Part shown: piece after piece, positions 1 through 7,876 of the stretch
Position numbering within the stretch: position 1 is the stretch's first letter
How the letters are laid out: each line of letters begins with the position of its first letter
Assembly: GCF_040676775.1 (NCBI RefSeq)
Contig: NZ_JBFAPP010000010.1
Coordinates: forward strand, 124,001-188,000
DNA: 64,000 bases
Direction: 5' to 3'
Source of the DNA: Micromonospora_G sp040676775
GTDB lineage: Bacteria > Actinomycetota > Actinomycetes > Mycobacteriales > Micromonosporaceae
Notes under the pieces: model-generated
What the model was told of the DNA's origin: nothing
Seen by the model: only the letters and a program-made list of their open reading frames with translations
Database searches by the model: none
Program-made: the position numbers and the translations under genes

Positions 1-122
1 CTCATCTCGTCGGCTGCCGCCCCCTCGGTGGGCCGGGGGTCGACCGGGAGCAGCACGGTCGGTCCGGTCCCGCGCACCTCCACCTCGATCGTGCTTGCGT
101 CGGGCAGGGTCACCTCGGGCAT
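1..122 (-). CDS. alpha/beta-fold hydrolase, N-terminal fragment
   Basis: The left edge cuts this gene; only the first 40 codons, from ATG at 122 reading leftwards, are visible. An AGGAG box lies seven bases before the start. The N-terminus (MPEVTLPDASTIEVEVRG, then a GPTVLLPVDPRP segment) resembles the first beta-strands of actinobacterial alpha/beta-fold hydrolases. The nucleophile elbow and the rest of the triad would lie outside the window, so the assignment rests on the N-terminus alone. The gene is divergent from the TetR gene at 348 and is a plausible target of it. Confidence 0.5.
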   Translation of the reverse strand, partial: MPEVTLPDASTIEVEVRGTGPTVLLPVDPRPTEGAAADEM

Positions 123-167
123 GAGTGGTCTCCTGGTTCGGCTCGTCGAGCACGGCAGATAATTCCG

Positions 168-217
168 TACGGGATAAAGTGATACCCGGAAGGAACATTA
201 CCTTACGAGATAAAGAG
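168..217. promoter_or_regulatory. direct repeat TACGRGATAAAG in divergent promoter
   Basis: Two near-identical 14-mers, TACGGGATAAAGTG (168-181) and TACGAGATAAAGAG (204-217), lie 36 bp apart upstream of the cut-off hydrolase gene. The segment is AT-richer than its surroundings, as expected for a promoter. The repeats may be binding sites of an unidentified regulator; they do not share sequence with the CTAGACAG inverted repeat nearer to tetR. Confidence 0.35.
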
Positions 218-283
218 TCCCGGAGACCCGGGCCATCGGCGCCTCGACCAGGCACGTAGCGGAAATCACACCCGCAAAGCCGG

Positions 284-335
284 CTAGACAGACCGTTATG
301 TTCAAACTCCGCCTCGGCTAGGGCGACCTGTCTAG
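284..335. promoter_or_regulatory. probable TetR operator and leaderless promoter
   Basis: CTAGACAG (284-291) and its exact reverse complement CTGTCTAG (328-335) form an inverted repeat of 8-bp arms. The right arm abuts TAGTAAT (333-339), a -10-like box ending nine bases before the tetR ATG, which would give a leaderless or nearly leaderless transcript. A TetR repressor bound here would cover its own promoter. The wide 36-bp spacing is atypical and could mean two separate half-sites. Confidence 0.45.
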
Positions 336-347
336 TAATCTCGGAGC

Positions 348-926
348 ATGTCCGTGACAACCACCGGTAGGGCGTCGGCCAGGCAGCGGCTGCTGGCAGC
401 GGCCGACGAGCTGTTCTACGCCGAAGGCGTGCACTCCGTCGGCATCGACCGGGTGATCGAGCACGCCGGGGTCGCCAAGGCGACCCTCTACAACGCGTTC
501 GGCAGCAAGGACGAGCTGATCCGGGCGTACCTGCTGGGCCGGCTCGCCCGCCGGCAGGACCGGGTGGCTCGCAGGCTCGCCGGGGTGGAGGCGCCCCGCG
601 ACCGGATCCTCGCGGTGTTCGACGCACTGACCGACGTGTTCAACCAGCCCGGCTTCCGGGGTTGCGCCTTCGTCAACGCCAGCGCCGAGGCCACACCGGG
701 CGGCAAGGTCAGCGAGGCCTGCGCCACGTCACGGGGCTGGACCCGATCGACGTTCCGGGATTTCGCGGCCGAGGCCGGGGTCGCCGACCCGGACCAGCTC
801 GCGGAGCAACTCGTACTGCTCTACGACGGGGCTTCGGTCGCCGCCCAACTCGACGGCAACGCCGGTGCGGGTGCCGCCGCCCGTACGGTTGCCGAGACGC
901 TGGTCGACGCCGCGATCCGCCGCTGA
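348..926 (+). CDS. TetR/AcrR family transcriptional regulator
   Basis: This is a 192-residue one-component DNA-binding regulator. Residues about 10-56 form the TetR helix-turn-helix, with the typical GIDRVIEHAGVAKATLYNAF recognition segment followed by SKDELIRAYL. The C-terminal ligand and dimer domain contains GFRGCAFVNASAE, a pattern of the subgroup often found beside oxidoreductase or hydrolase genes. There is no clear Shine-Dalgarno box, but a -10-like box lies just upstream of the ATG. The divergent hydrolase gene is the likely target; the ligand cannot be read from the sequence. Confidence 0.9.
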   Translation: MSVTTTGRASARQRLLAAADELFYAEGVHSVGIDRVIEHAGVAKATLYNAFGSKDELIRAYLLGRLARRQDRVARRLAGVEAPRDRILAVFDALTDVFNQPGFRGCAFVNASAEATPGGKVSEACATSRGWTRSTFRDFAAEAGVADPDQLAEQLVLLYDGASVAAQLDGNAGAGAAARTVAETLVDAAIRR

Positions 927-1033
927 CCTCCGGCGTACGGCCCCGCGCGCACGGGGTAAGCGATTGACAGACTTCACCGGACGGACAACTGCGCCTATCT
1001 ATCCGTTGCCGGCCGTCGTATGCACTGTCCCGC

Positions 1034-2266
1034 ATGACTCACCACCATCCGGACACCGGACACCGCCATGACGGTACGACCCGACGCACGCTGATCGCGG
1101 GCGCCGCGGGCGGGCTGCTGACGCTCGCCGCCGCACCCGGCACCGCCCGGGCGGCCACCGCACCGCTCGCCGCCGGACCGACCCGGGCCGCGGGGACCGG
1201 CGCCGCCCGCGCCTCGCGGCTGACCCAGGGCACCACGCTGGTCCACGCCGACCTGCACAACCACACCGTGATGTCCGACGGCGACGGAGACCCGGCGCTC
1301 GCCTTCGCCTCGATGCGCGACGCGGGCCTGGACGTCGCGGCGCTGACCGACCACGCCACGCTGTTCTCCATCGAAGGGCTCTCCCGCTCGGAGTGGGATC
1401 GCACCGGCGCCCTCGCCGACGCCGCCGACGACCCGGGCCAGTACACCGCCATCCGGGGCTTCGAGTGGTCCCACCCGCTGCTCGGCCACGTCAACGTCTG
1501 GTTCTCCGGCAACTACACCGACCTGCTCCAGTCGTCGAGCATGAGCCGGCTCTACAGTTGGATCGCCGGCTCCGGCGGCGTCGCCGGCTTCAACCACCCC
1601 GGACGCGAGATCGGCCGGTTCGACAACTTCCGCTACACGTCGAGTGTGCGGGAGCCGATGATCGGCCTGGAGATGTTCAACCGGGGCGACGACTACCTCT
1701 TCGACGGCTGGGGCAGCGGGCAGACGTCACCGCTCGTGGCCTGCCTGAACGCCGGCTGGCGCCCAGGCCTCACCGGGGTGTCCGACGAGCACGGGACCAA
1801 CTGGGGCTTCCCGGAGGGCAAGGGGCGTACCGGTCTCTGGGTCACCCAGAACACCCGGCAGGAGGTGCTGGCCGCGATGCGTGCCCGCCGCTTCTTCGCC
1901 ACCCGGGTCTCCGGCCTACGGCTCGACGCCACCGCCAACGGCGTACGCATGGGCGGGGTGGTCCCGGTGATCCGCGGCGACGTCAGCTTCGAGATCGACC
2001 TGGACCGGGGTCCGGAATGGGTCGGCAAACCGTTGCGGGTCCAGGTCCTGCGCCCCGGCAGCGACGCGCCCACCGTGCCGCTGGTGGTCGACACCGTCGC
2101 CGGTCAGGTCACCCGGTTCACCGTCCCGCTCGATCTCGCCGACGGCAACTGGGTGGTGCTGCGGGTGTCCGACCCGACCCAGGCCAACCCGAGCCCTGGT
2201 CCCGCCGGCCACCCCTGCAACGACTGGGGCGTGGCCTACTCCAGCCCCTGGTGGCTCCAGCCGTGA
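1034..2266 (+). CDS. Tat-exported CehA/McbA-type metallohydrolase (PHP domain)
   Basis: The 410-residue protein begins with a twin-arginine signal (TRRTLIAGAAGGLLTLAAA) ending near an AxA site around residue 36. The mature part carries PHP metal-binding motifs: HADLHNHTVMSDGDG near residue 72 and LTDHATLF near 106, then FEWSH, FNHPGREIG and GVSDEHGTN further on. Such CehA/McbA proteins hydrolyse phosphate esters or, in a few cases, carbamates; the substrate here is unknown. The C-terminal 120 residues look like an added beta domain. It is a single gene ending at a strong terminator and is exported folded, with metal bound. Confidence 0.85.
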   Translation: MTHHHPDTGHRHDGTTRRTLIAGAAGGLLTLAAAPGTARAATAPLAAGPTRAAGTGAARASRLTQGTTLVHADLHNHTVMSDGDGDPALAFASMRDAGLDVAALTDHATLFSIEGLSRSEWDRTGALADAADDPGQYTAIRGFEWSHPLLGHVNVWFSGNYTDLLQSSSMSRLYSWIAGSGGVAGFNHPGREIGRFDNFRYTSSVREPMIGLEMFNRGDDYLFDGWGSGQTSPLVACLNAGWRPGLTGVSDEHGTNWGFPEGKGRTGLWVTQNTRQEVLAAMRARRFFATRVSGLRLDATANGVRMGGVVPVIRGDVSFEIDLDRGPEWVGKPLRVQVLRPGSDAPTVPLVVDTVAGQVTRFTVPLDLADGNWVVLRVSDPTQANPSPGPAGHPCNDWGVAYSSPWWLQP

Positions 2267-2314
2267 AGCCTTGAAAGCCGGGTCCGGCGGTCCGGTCGGC
2301 CGCCGGGTAGGCCG

Positions 2315-2356
2315 TCGTACGCCCGACGGCGCGGCACCTCACCGTCGGGCGTACGA
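2315..2356. terminator. bidirectional terminator
   Basis: A perfect 15-bp stem (2315-2329 with 2342-2356) with a 12-base loop is followed by GCGTTTT. It sits between the convergent PHP hydrolase gene and the small gene ending at 2363. Confidence 0.85.
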
Positions 2357-2362
2357 GCGTTT

Positions 2363-2569
2363 TCAGTCAGCCAGGGTCACGATCGACTCGGCCCACCGGA
2401 AGTACTTGTTGGTGCCGAAGTCGCGCACCGTCTTGATGCCGAACGCCTTGAGCAGCAGCTCCGCGTCGCCGGCCGAGACACCCTCGATGGCGGTGACCGG
2501 TGCGTCGGCGATCTCCTGGGCGCTCTTGCCTTCCCACGCCTTGGAGAGCTTCTTCTCGAGTCCCAGCAT
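2363..2569 (-). CDS. small helix-hairpin-helix-like protein
   Basis: This 68-residue protein starts at ATG 2569, fixed by an excellent AAGGAGG box eight bases upstream; reading further upstream would give an unsupported arginine-rich extension. The segment DAPVTAIEGVSAGDAELLLK followed by AFGIKTVRDFG resembles the helix-hairpin-helix folds that bind DNA backbones or mediate small protein contacts. The N-terminus (LGLEKKLSKAWEGKS) is a basic amphipathic helix. It is probably cytoplasmic and of unknown role. The strong ribosome-binding site suggests high expression. Confidence 0.8.
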   Translation of the reverse strand: MLGLEKKLSKAWEGKSAQEIADAPVTAIEGVSAGDAELLLKAFGIKTVRDFGTNKYFRWAESIVTLAD

Positions 2570-2690
2570 CCCTTTGTCCTCCTTAGACAGTCCGGCACCG
2601 CGCCGAACCGCGGGAAGACTACGACGATCCGGGCTTACCCGCCAGTCGGCCATCAAAGCGACACCGAGTACCACCGGGCAAGGCACGAAC

Positions 2691-2900
2691 TCAGTCCGTC
2701 GGGCTCACCGTCTGGTCCGAGGTACGGTGCTCGACAACCGATCCGGGACCCGCCGGAAGCCCCGCGGTACGCCGGTCGGATTCGGTGAGGATCGCCTCCG
2801 CCTGTGCCAGCGGGTCCTCGCTGCCGGCCGCCCGTTCCTCCGGCAGCAGGTACTCGGCGCGCCGCTCGACCTGCCTGCGGTCACTGCTCTCTGCACTCAT
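2691..2900 (-). CDS. small conserved acidic protein
   Basis: A 69-residue acidic protein with the core YLLPEERAAGSEDPLAQAEA then ILTESDRRT. I recognise this pattern from short hypothetical proteins of Micromonosporaceae, but no function is known. There are no cysteines, no membrane segment and no signal peptide. The ribosome-binding site is weak. It lies between the HhH-like gene and the DHA2 transporter, all on the minus strand, without evidence of co-transcription. Confidence 0.65.
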   Translation of the reverse strand: MSAESSDRRQVERRAEYLLPEERAAGSEDPLAQAEAILTESDRRTAGLPAGPGSVVEHRTSDQTVSPTD

Positions 2901-2932
2901 ACCGCAGACCCGTACCCACGCCCGGTGGCGGG

Positions 2933-4402
2933 TTAACCTCCCACCGTGCCCGCCGCCGCGGGCTGGTGCGCCGGGACCGGTTCGGCAGTCCCCGTGGACC
3001 TGCCGGAGCGCAGCCCGAAGGCGGTGATCGCGGCGCCGAGGACCACGAGGACGAGCGGCACGAGCAGCGCGGCCCGGAGCGCGTCGAGCGTCGCGCCGGG
3101 TGAGTCGGCTTCGGTGAGCGCGGCGACGTTGACGGCGGTCACCGCCGACAGGCCGAGCGCGGTGCCGAACTGGATAGCGGTGTAGAGCAGGCCCCCGGCG
3201 AGACCGTGCTCGGATTCCCGTACGCCGTCCGTGGCGGCCATCGTCAACGGCCCGTACGCCAGGGAGAAGGCGAGACCGAGCAGCAGCATCGTCGGCACCA
3301 TCGCCGCGTACGTCCAGTCCGGCCCGACCGGTAGGAACAGCGCGTACGACAGGGCGGCCAGCAGCAGCCCGCCGAACAGCACCCGTACGTTGCCGAACCG
3401 GTCGACCAGGCGCGGGGTGAGCAGTGGCGACAGCACCACGTCGAGACCGATCAGCAGCATCGCCAGCCCGGTCTGCAGGGCACTCCAGCCGCGCAGTTCC
3501 TGGAGGTAGAGCGTGACCAGGAACTGGAAGCCGGCGAAGGACCCGACAAAGAGCAGGGCGGCCAGGTTGGTGCGTACCAGGGCGGGGTTGCGCAGGATGC
3601 CCAGGCGTACCAGCGGGTTGGCCGACCGCCGCTCGATCGAGACGAACAGGGCCAGCAGCAGCAGTCCGCCGAGGAACGCGGCGACGGTACCGGCCGGGCC
3701 GTCACCCGGACGCTCCAGCCGGACCACGCCGTACGCCAACAACAACATCGCACCGGTGATGCCGAACGCACCGGCCAGGTCGAACCCGCCCGCCGGGCGC
3801 TGCCTCGGTCCCGGGTCACGGGGTGCCGAGTCACGGACTAGCGGGATGGCCGCGGCGAGGATCAGCGCGGACAGGATGACCGGGGCGAAGAACACCCACC
3901 GCCACCCGATCGAGGTCAGCAGGCCGCCGGCTACCAGGCCGAGGGTGAAGCCGCCGGCCGCCATGCCGGCGTAGATGCCCAGTGCCCTGGTGCGCAGCGG
4001 CCCCTCGGGGAAGTTGGTGGTCACCAGCGACAGCCCGGCGGGGGCGAGGAACGCCGCGGCGACCCCGGTGACGAACCGCGCCACCAGCAGCATCCAGCCC
4101 TCGGTGGCGAAACCGCCGAGGCCGGAGAAGACGAGGAAGACGACGAGCCAGAGCAGGAACATCCGCCGTCGGCCGAGCAGGTCGGCGGCCCGGCCCCCGA
4201 GCAGCATGAAACCGCCGTACCCGAGCACGTAGGCGCTGACCACCCCGCTGAGCATCCCGGTGCTGAGCCCGAGGTCGGCCCGGATCGACGGCAGCGCGAC
4301 GTTGAGCATCGCAACGTCGATCCCCTCCAGGAAGATCGCGCCGCAGAGCACGAAGAGCACGGCTCGGGCACGACCGTCCATCCGGCGATTCGATATGGAC
4401 AC
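2933..4402 (-). CDS. MFS transporter, DHA2 (EmrB/QacA-like) drug exporter
   Basis: A 489-residue inner-membrane proton-driven exporter. The start is GTG at 4402 because a GAGGAG box lies seven bases upstream; an open frame continues for 40 more codons without translation signals. The first helix carries LEGIDVAMLNVALPSIRADL, the DHA2 signature, and the loop after helix 2 reads GGRAADLLGRRRMF (MFS motif A). Hydrophobic stretches fit the 14-helix architecture. It is divergent from an HxlR regulator 119 bp away, the usual arrangement for a repressor and its exporter. The substrate is unknown. Confidence 0.9.
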   Translation of the reverse strand: MSISNRRMDGRARAVLFVLCGAIFLEGIDVAMLNVALPSIRADLGLSTGMLSGVVSAYVLGYGGFMLLGGRAADLLGRRRMFLLWLVVFLVFSGLGGFATEGWMLLVARFVTGVAAAFLAPAGLSLVTTNFPEGPLRTRALGIYAGMAAGGFTLGLVAGGLLTSIGWRWVFFAPVILSALILAAAIPLVRDSAPRDPGPRQRPAGGFDLAGAFGITGAMLLLAYGVVRLERPGDGPAGTVAAFLGGLLLLALFVSIERRSANPLVRLGILRNPALVRTNLAALLFVGSFAGFQFLVTLYLQELRGWSALQTGLAMLLIGLDVVLSPLLTPRLVDRFGNVRVLFGGLLLAALSYALFLPVGPDWTYAAMVPTMLLLGLAFSLAYGPLTMAATDGVRESEHGLAGGLLYTAIQFGTALGLSAVTAVNVAALTEADSPGATLDALRAALLVPLVLVVLGAAITAFGLRSGRSTGTAEPVPAHQPAAAGTVGG

Positions 4403-4521
4403 CAGCCAACTCCTCACGAGTGTGGCGGGACCGGCGTCGGTTCTTCCGACGACTGCCGGTTCCCTCTTGTAACCAACAGCATCGTCAGGCACCATCGGTA
4501 GGCATGGAAGGCGGCACTTCA

Positions 4522-4995
4522 ATGTCCCCCGGTTACTGCGCGGATACCGACGACCACGAGGTCCTCCAGTGGGACACCCGGGCCGACTGCGAGGTCCGGC
4601 AGATCCTCGACCGGATCGCCGACAAGTGGTCGCTGCTGGTCATCACCCTGCTCGACCGGCGCAGCCTGCGCTTCACCGAGCTACGCCGGTCGATCGACGG
4701 CGTCAGCCAGCGGATGCTCACCCGTACGCTGCGGCACCTGGAACGCGACGGCCTGGTGCGCCGTACGGTGCACGCCACCGTGCCGCCCCGGGTCGACTAC
4801 GAACTCACGCCGCTGGGCTCGACCCTGCACGAGACCATCCGCGCGCTGGTCACCTGGACCGAGGGGCACCAGAACGAGATCGCCGCCGCCCGCTCCGCGT
4901 ACGACGTCCGCGAGGCCGCCGAGCAGGAGGCGGCGGAAGCGGAGGCGACCCGGCGTGACCTCATCGCCCGGGAAGTCCTCGCCGGGCAGCGCTGA
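4522..4995 (+). CDS. HxlR family transcriptional regulator
   Basis: A winged-helix regulator of 157 residues from ATG 4522, which has GGAAGG ten bases upstream; ATG 4504 in the same frame would add six residues. The HxlR core is clear: CEVRQILDRIADKWSLLVIT, LRFTELRRSIDGVSQRMLTR and TLRHLERDGLVRR, then a wing with PPRVDYELTPLG. A cysteine at the start of the core is typical of redox- or aldehyde-sensing members. GTAACC (4470-4475) in the shared intergenic region resembles HxlR half-sites. It probably controls the divergent DHA2 exporter. Confidence 0.9.
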   Translation: MSPGYCADTDDHEVLQWDTRADCEVRQILDRIADKWSLLVITLLDRRSLRFTELRRSIDGVSQRMLTRTLRHLERDGLVRRTVHATVPPRVDYELTPLGSTLHETIRALVTWTEGHQNEIAAARSAYDVREAAEQEAAEAEATRRDLIAREVLAGQR

Positions 4996-5011
4996 GCCGC
5001 CCGTACGGAAA

Positions 5012-5026
5012 ACCGGCTCAGCCGGT
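5012..5026 (-). terminator. short terminator overlapping the stop codon
   Basis: On the minus strand, ACCGGC-TGA-GCCGGT followed by TTTCC forms a 6-bp stem whose loop is the stop codon of the HTH-lectin gene. The short stem makes this a moderate call. Confidence 0.5.
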
Positions 5027-6115
5027 GGGGCCCGGAACAGCGGTCGGAGAGATCAACTCGATCAGGAACTCCTGCTCCGCCGCGCCGGTGCAGGGTTCCC
5101 GGAGCAGTTCCGCGCCCGAGCCCGGCCCACCGTCGGGGAAGCCGAGGCAGAGGTCGGTGTAGGCCGGCCGTAGCCGGTAGCCGCCCGCTACCGGCAGGTC
5201 GACCGGCTCGATCCGGAAGAGCTGGGCGGCGCGGTCCTCGCGGCAGTCATCCCAGGGTTCGAGCATGTCCCCCACCACCGACCCGCCGGTGAGCACGGTC
5301 AGGCACCCCGTCCCCTCCACCGGATGGACCCACTTGATGAAGTAGTGCTCGCCGCCCACCCGCTGCAACAGGGTCTGGGGCGGTTCGGCTCCGGCGCACG
5401 CCCGTTGGACCGCGACCGCAGCGGGGTACTGGCCGGTGTGCTCGCGGCCCTCGGAAACGCAGCGGTCCGGCCGGTCGGCGACGCGGATGCGTACCCATCC
5501 GGACAGCTCCGGGCGGGCCGTCGACGCGGTGGGCCGAGGATCGTCGGGCGGGAAGGTGGTGCCGCCATCGGAGGACCACGGCCCGCCCGGCCGCGCCTGC
5601 GACAGCAGCCAGGCCCCACCGGCCACCGCGGCGAGCACCGCGAAAGTGGTCAGCAGGACCACGAGCTGGCGCAGCCAAGTCGACCGCGTACCCGGTGCCG
5701 CCGAATCGGGCTGTGGTGGTCCGGTCGGCGCCGGCTGTGGCGATTCGCTCGTTGCCGGTGGCAGTGGTTCGCTCGCAGCAGGTGACGGTGGCTCGACGGG
5801 AGCCGAGGGCGTCGACGGGGTGGGGCTCGCGGACGCTATCCGGTCCCGGGCCGTCAGCCAGGTTTCGACCTCCTCCGGGCCGGCGCCGCAGGCCCGGACG
5901 AAGGCGGCGACCACCTCCGGCCGCGGCACCGACTGCCGGCGCAGCGCGTCGGCGATGGTGCTGCGCGGCAGGACGTCACCGGCGCTGACCGCCCGTTCCT
6001 CCAGTTGCCGGTAGGTGCACCCGGACCGCTCCTTGAGCTGCTGCAAGAGGGCCACGAACTCGGCCGGGCCGTCGGCCCGGCCAGGCAGTGGAAAATGCGC
6101 ATCCACACCCGACAC
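5018..6115 (-). CDS. membrane-spanning HTH protein with extracellular beta-trefoil (ricin-like) domain
   Basis: The 365-residue protein has three parts. Residues about 18-92 are an XRE-like helix-turn-helix (LLQQLKERSGCTYRQLEERA, then LPRSTIADALRRQSVPRPE). Residues 95-145 are a Pro/Ser/Glu linker, and 149-172 form one membrane helix (LVVLLTTFAVLAAVAGGAWL). Residues 205-365 are a Cys-containing outer domain with beta-trefoil features (CVSEGREH, CLTVLTGGSVV, DLCLGFPDGGPGSGAEL). This order suggests a one-component membrane sensor or an anchored lectin. The gene lies downstream of the LPMO gene on the same strand. The ricin-like fold is inferred, not proven. Confidence 0.75.
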   Translation of the reverse strand: MSGVDAHFPLPGRADGPAEFVALLQQLKERSGCTYRQLEERAVSAGDVLPRSTIADALRRQSVPRPEVVAAFVRACGAGPEEVETWLTARDRIASASPTPSTPSAPVEPPSPAASEPLPPATSESPQPAPTGPPQPDSAAPGTRSTWLRQLVVLLTTFAVLAAVAGGAWLLSQARPGGPWSSDGGTTFPPDDPRPTASTARPELSGWVRIRVADRPDRCVSEGREHTGQYPAAVAVQRACAGAEPPQTLLQRVGGEHYFIKWVHPVEGTGCLTVLTGGSVVGDMLEPWDDCREDRAAQLFRIEPVDLPVAGGYRLRPAYTDLCLGFPDGGPGSGAELLREPCTGAAEQEFLIELISPTAVPGPTG

Positions 6116-6182
6116 AAACAGCGATCTTAGTGAAACTCCGGGACATTCCCTATTCGCTGCCCCCGGTTTCGGTAACGGAGGG

Positions 6183-7121
6183 TCAGGAGGGCCAGGCCGG
6201 CGCCCGTGACACCCGCCGTGCGGTACGCCGGGACCGCCGCCTCAGCACCACCGGGACCAGCACCCCGGCCGCGAGCAGGAACCCGGCCAGGCCGAACCAG
6301 AGCGCTCCGCCACCGTCGGTGGTCGTCGCGGCGGCGGCCGTACCCGCGCCGGCACCGGGCGGATCGGCCGGTGATCCCATGCCGGTCACGGTCGCCGGGC
6401 TGGCGCCGGTGGAGGCGGCGGTGCCGGGGCGGGCGCTCGCCGAGACGGCACCGCCGGGCCGGGCAGCGGCGCTGGTGGGTCCCGAACCGGCCTCGAAGAT
6501 CACGTCCGAGCAGGAGTAGTAGGTGTCCGGAGTGGACGTGTTCTGCCAGATCGCGAAGATCACGTGCCGGCCGGCGAGCCCGGAGGGCAGCCGGCCCCGC
6601 ATCCGGTACGCGCCATCGGTCTGCGGCGGGTCGGTGGCGCTCAGGAACGGGCGTTCACCGAGATCGGACCAGGCCAATGGCCGGGTCGGGTCGTAACCGT
6701 CGCGGGTGACGTACCACCGGAAGATGCCCTCGTGCGGGATCGTGGTCCGATAGGTGAAGGTGAACTCGGCACCCGCCTTGAGCTTCGTCGCCGGCCAGTC
6801 CGCCCGGGCCAGGTCCAGGCCCCTGAACTTGGCGACGCCGCCGCTGCACAACCTGCCGTCCGGGATCTTCTCCCGGTCGCGTCCGTCCACCCCGGCAACC
6901 CGTACGTTGTCCCACTGTTCCACGACGGTGCCGGCGGCGACCGCGGCCCGGCACGCGGCCGAGCCGTTGGTCCGGGGTGCCTCCGGGCCACACGCCGCCG
7001 ACCGGCTGAGCGGGTTACCCGGCGCCCCGTGGGCCAGAGCCGGCCCGGCGGGCAGCCCGGACAGCAGCGCCGCGGCCACACTCGCGGCGGCGAAGACGAA
7101 GAGCTTTCGACGTACGGTCAT
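6183..7121 (-). CDS. lytic polysaccharide monooxygenase AA10, C-terminally membrane-anchored
   Basis: A copper-dependent AA10 enzyme that cleaves chitin or cellulose chains oxidatively. The signal peptide ends ...PAGPALA, leaving His31 as the mature N-terminus (HGAPGNPLSR), the first ligand of the histidine brace; His130 (TTIPHEGIFRWYV) is the likely second ligand. The catalytic domain runs to about residue 210. A Ser/Thr/Ala/Pro linker follows, then one hydrophobic helix (about 273-292) and a basic tail (RRRSRRTARR). No LPxTG sorting motif is seen, so it is probably held in the membrane by this helix, which is unusual for the family. Confidence 0.9.
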   Translation of the reverse strand: MTVRRKLFVFAAASVAAALLSGLPAGPALAHGAPGNPLSRSAACGPEAPRTNGSAACRAAVAAGTVVEQWDNVRVAGVDGRDREKIPDGRLCSGGVAKFRGLDLARADWPATKLKAGAEFTFTYRTTIPHEGIFRWYVTRDGYDPTRPLAWSDLGERPFLSATDPPQTDGAYRMRGRLPSGLAGRHVIFAIWQNTSTPDTYYSCSDVIFEAGSGPTSAAARPGGAVSASARPGTAASTGASPATVTGMGSPADPPGAGAGTAAAATTTDGGGALWFGLAGFLLAAGVLVPVVLRRRSRRTARRVSRAPAWPS

Positions 7122-7213
7122 CCTGGTCGACCTCCCGCCCGGAGGTACGGGAACCGGTGGCGAAAGGTTCGACGCCCGCCCGAACCGCCGCCGAAGGCTC
7201 TGCGTGACCCGCC

Positions 7214-7876
7214 TCAGTCGGACGGCGCCACCAGCCCCACCTCGTACGCGGTGATCACGAGCTGCACCCGGTCGCGGGCGCCGAGCTTGCTGAGCAGCCG
7301 GGCGACGTGCGACTTGGCGGTGGCCACGGTGATGTACAGCTCGTCGGCGATCTCCCCGTTCGACCGCCCCCGGCCGATCAGGGTCAGCACCTCCCGTTCC
7401 CGGTCGGTGATGCCCACGACCGGTCGCCTCGGCTGCCGGGCGGCGGGCTGACGGCTGGCCACGAAGTCGGCGATCAGGCGGCGGGTGACGCTCGGCGCGA
7501 TCAGGGCGTCCCCGGCGGCGACGACCCGGATCCCGGCGAGGATGTCGTCCAGGGCCATGTCCTTGACCATGAATCCGCTCGCCCCGGCCCGGAGTGCGCC
7601 GTAGACGTGCTCGTCCTCGTCGAAGGTGGTCAGTACGAGCACACGTGCCGTTCCCGCTCCGGCGGTGATCCTGCGGGTGGCCTCGATCCCGTCCATGTCG
7701 GGCATCCGGATGTCCATCACCACCACGTCCGGCCGCACCTCACCGACCACCCGGACCGCTTCGGTGCCCGTACCGGCCTCGCCGACGACGTCCAGGTCGG
7801 GGGTGTCGGCGATGAGCACCCGCAGGCCGGAGCGGACCAGCGGCTGGTCGTCGACGAGCACGACGCGTACGGTCAC
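7214..7876 (-). CDS. LuxR/NarL-type response regulator
   Basis: A 220-residue two-component output protein starting at GTG 7876, whose GTGA overlaps the stop of the kinase gene by four bases (translational coupling). The receiver has acidic pair D9-D10, phosphoacceptor Asp55 (VVVMDIRMPDMDG), Thr83/84 and Lys105. The C-terminal LuxR HTH spans about 152-215 (ITDREREVLTLIGRGRSNGE, then ATAKSHVARLLSKLG). It probably activates the divergent ABC exporter when phosphorylated. The stimulus is not visible from the sequence. Confidence 0.95.
   Translation of the reverse strand: MTVRVVLVDDQPLVRSGLRVLIADTPDLDVVGEAGTGTEAVRVVGEVRPDVVVMDIRMPDMDGIEATRRITAGAGTARVLVLTTFDEDEHVYGALRAGASGFMVKDMALDDILAGIRVVAAGDALIAPSVTRRLIADFVASRQPAARQPRRPVVGITDREREVLTLIGRGRSNGEIADELYITVATAKSHVARLLSKLGARDRVQLVITAYEVGLVAPSD

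Noticed and set aside
964..1002. TTGACA followed by TATCTAT as promoter of the PHP hydrolase gene
   Set aside because: The spacing of 26 bases between the boxes is too long for a normal promoter.
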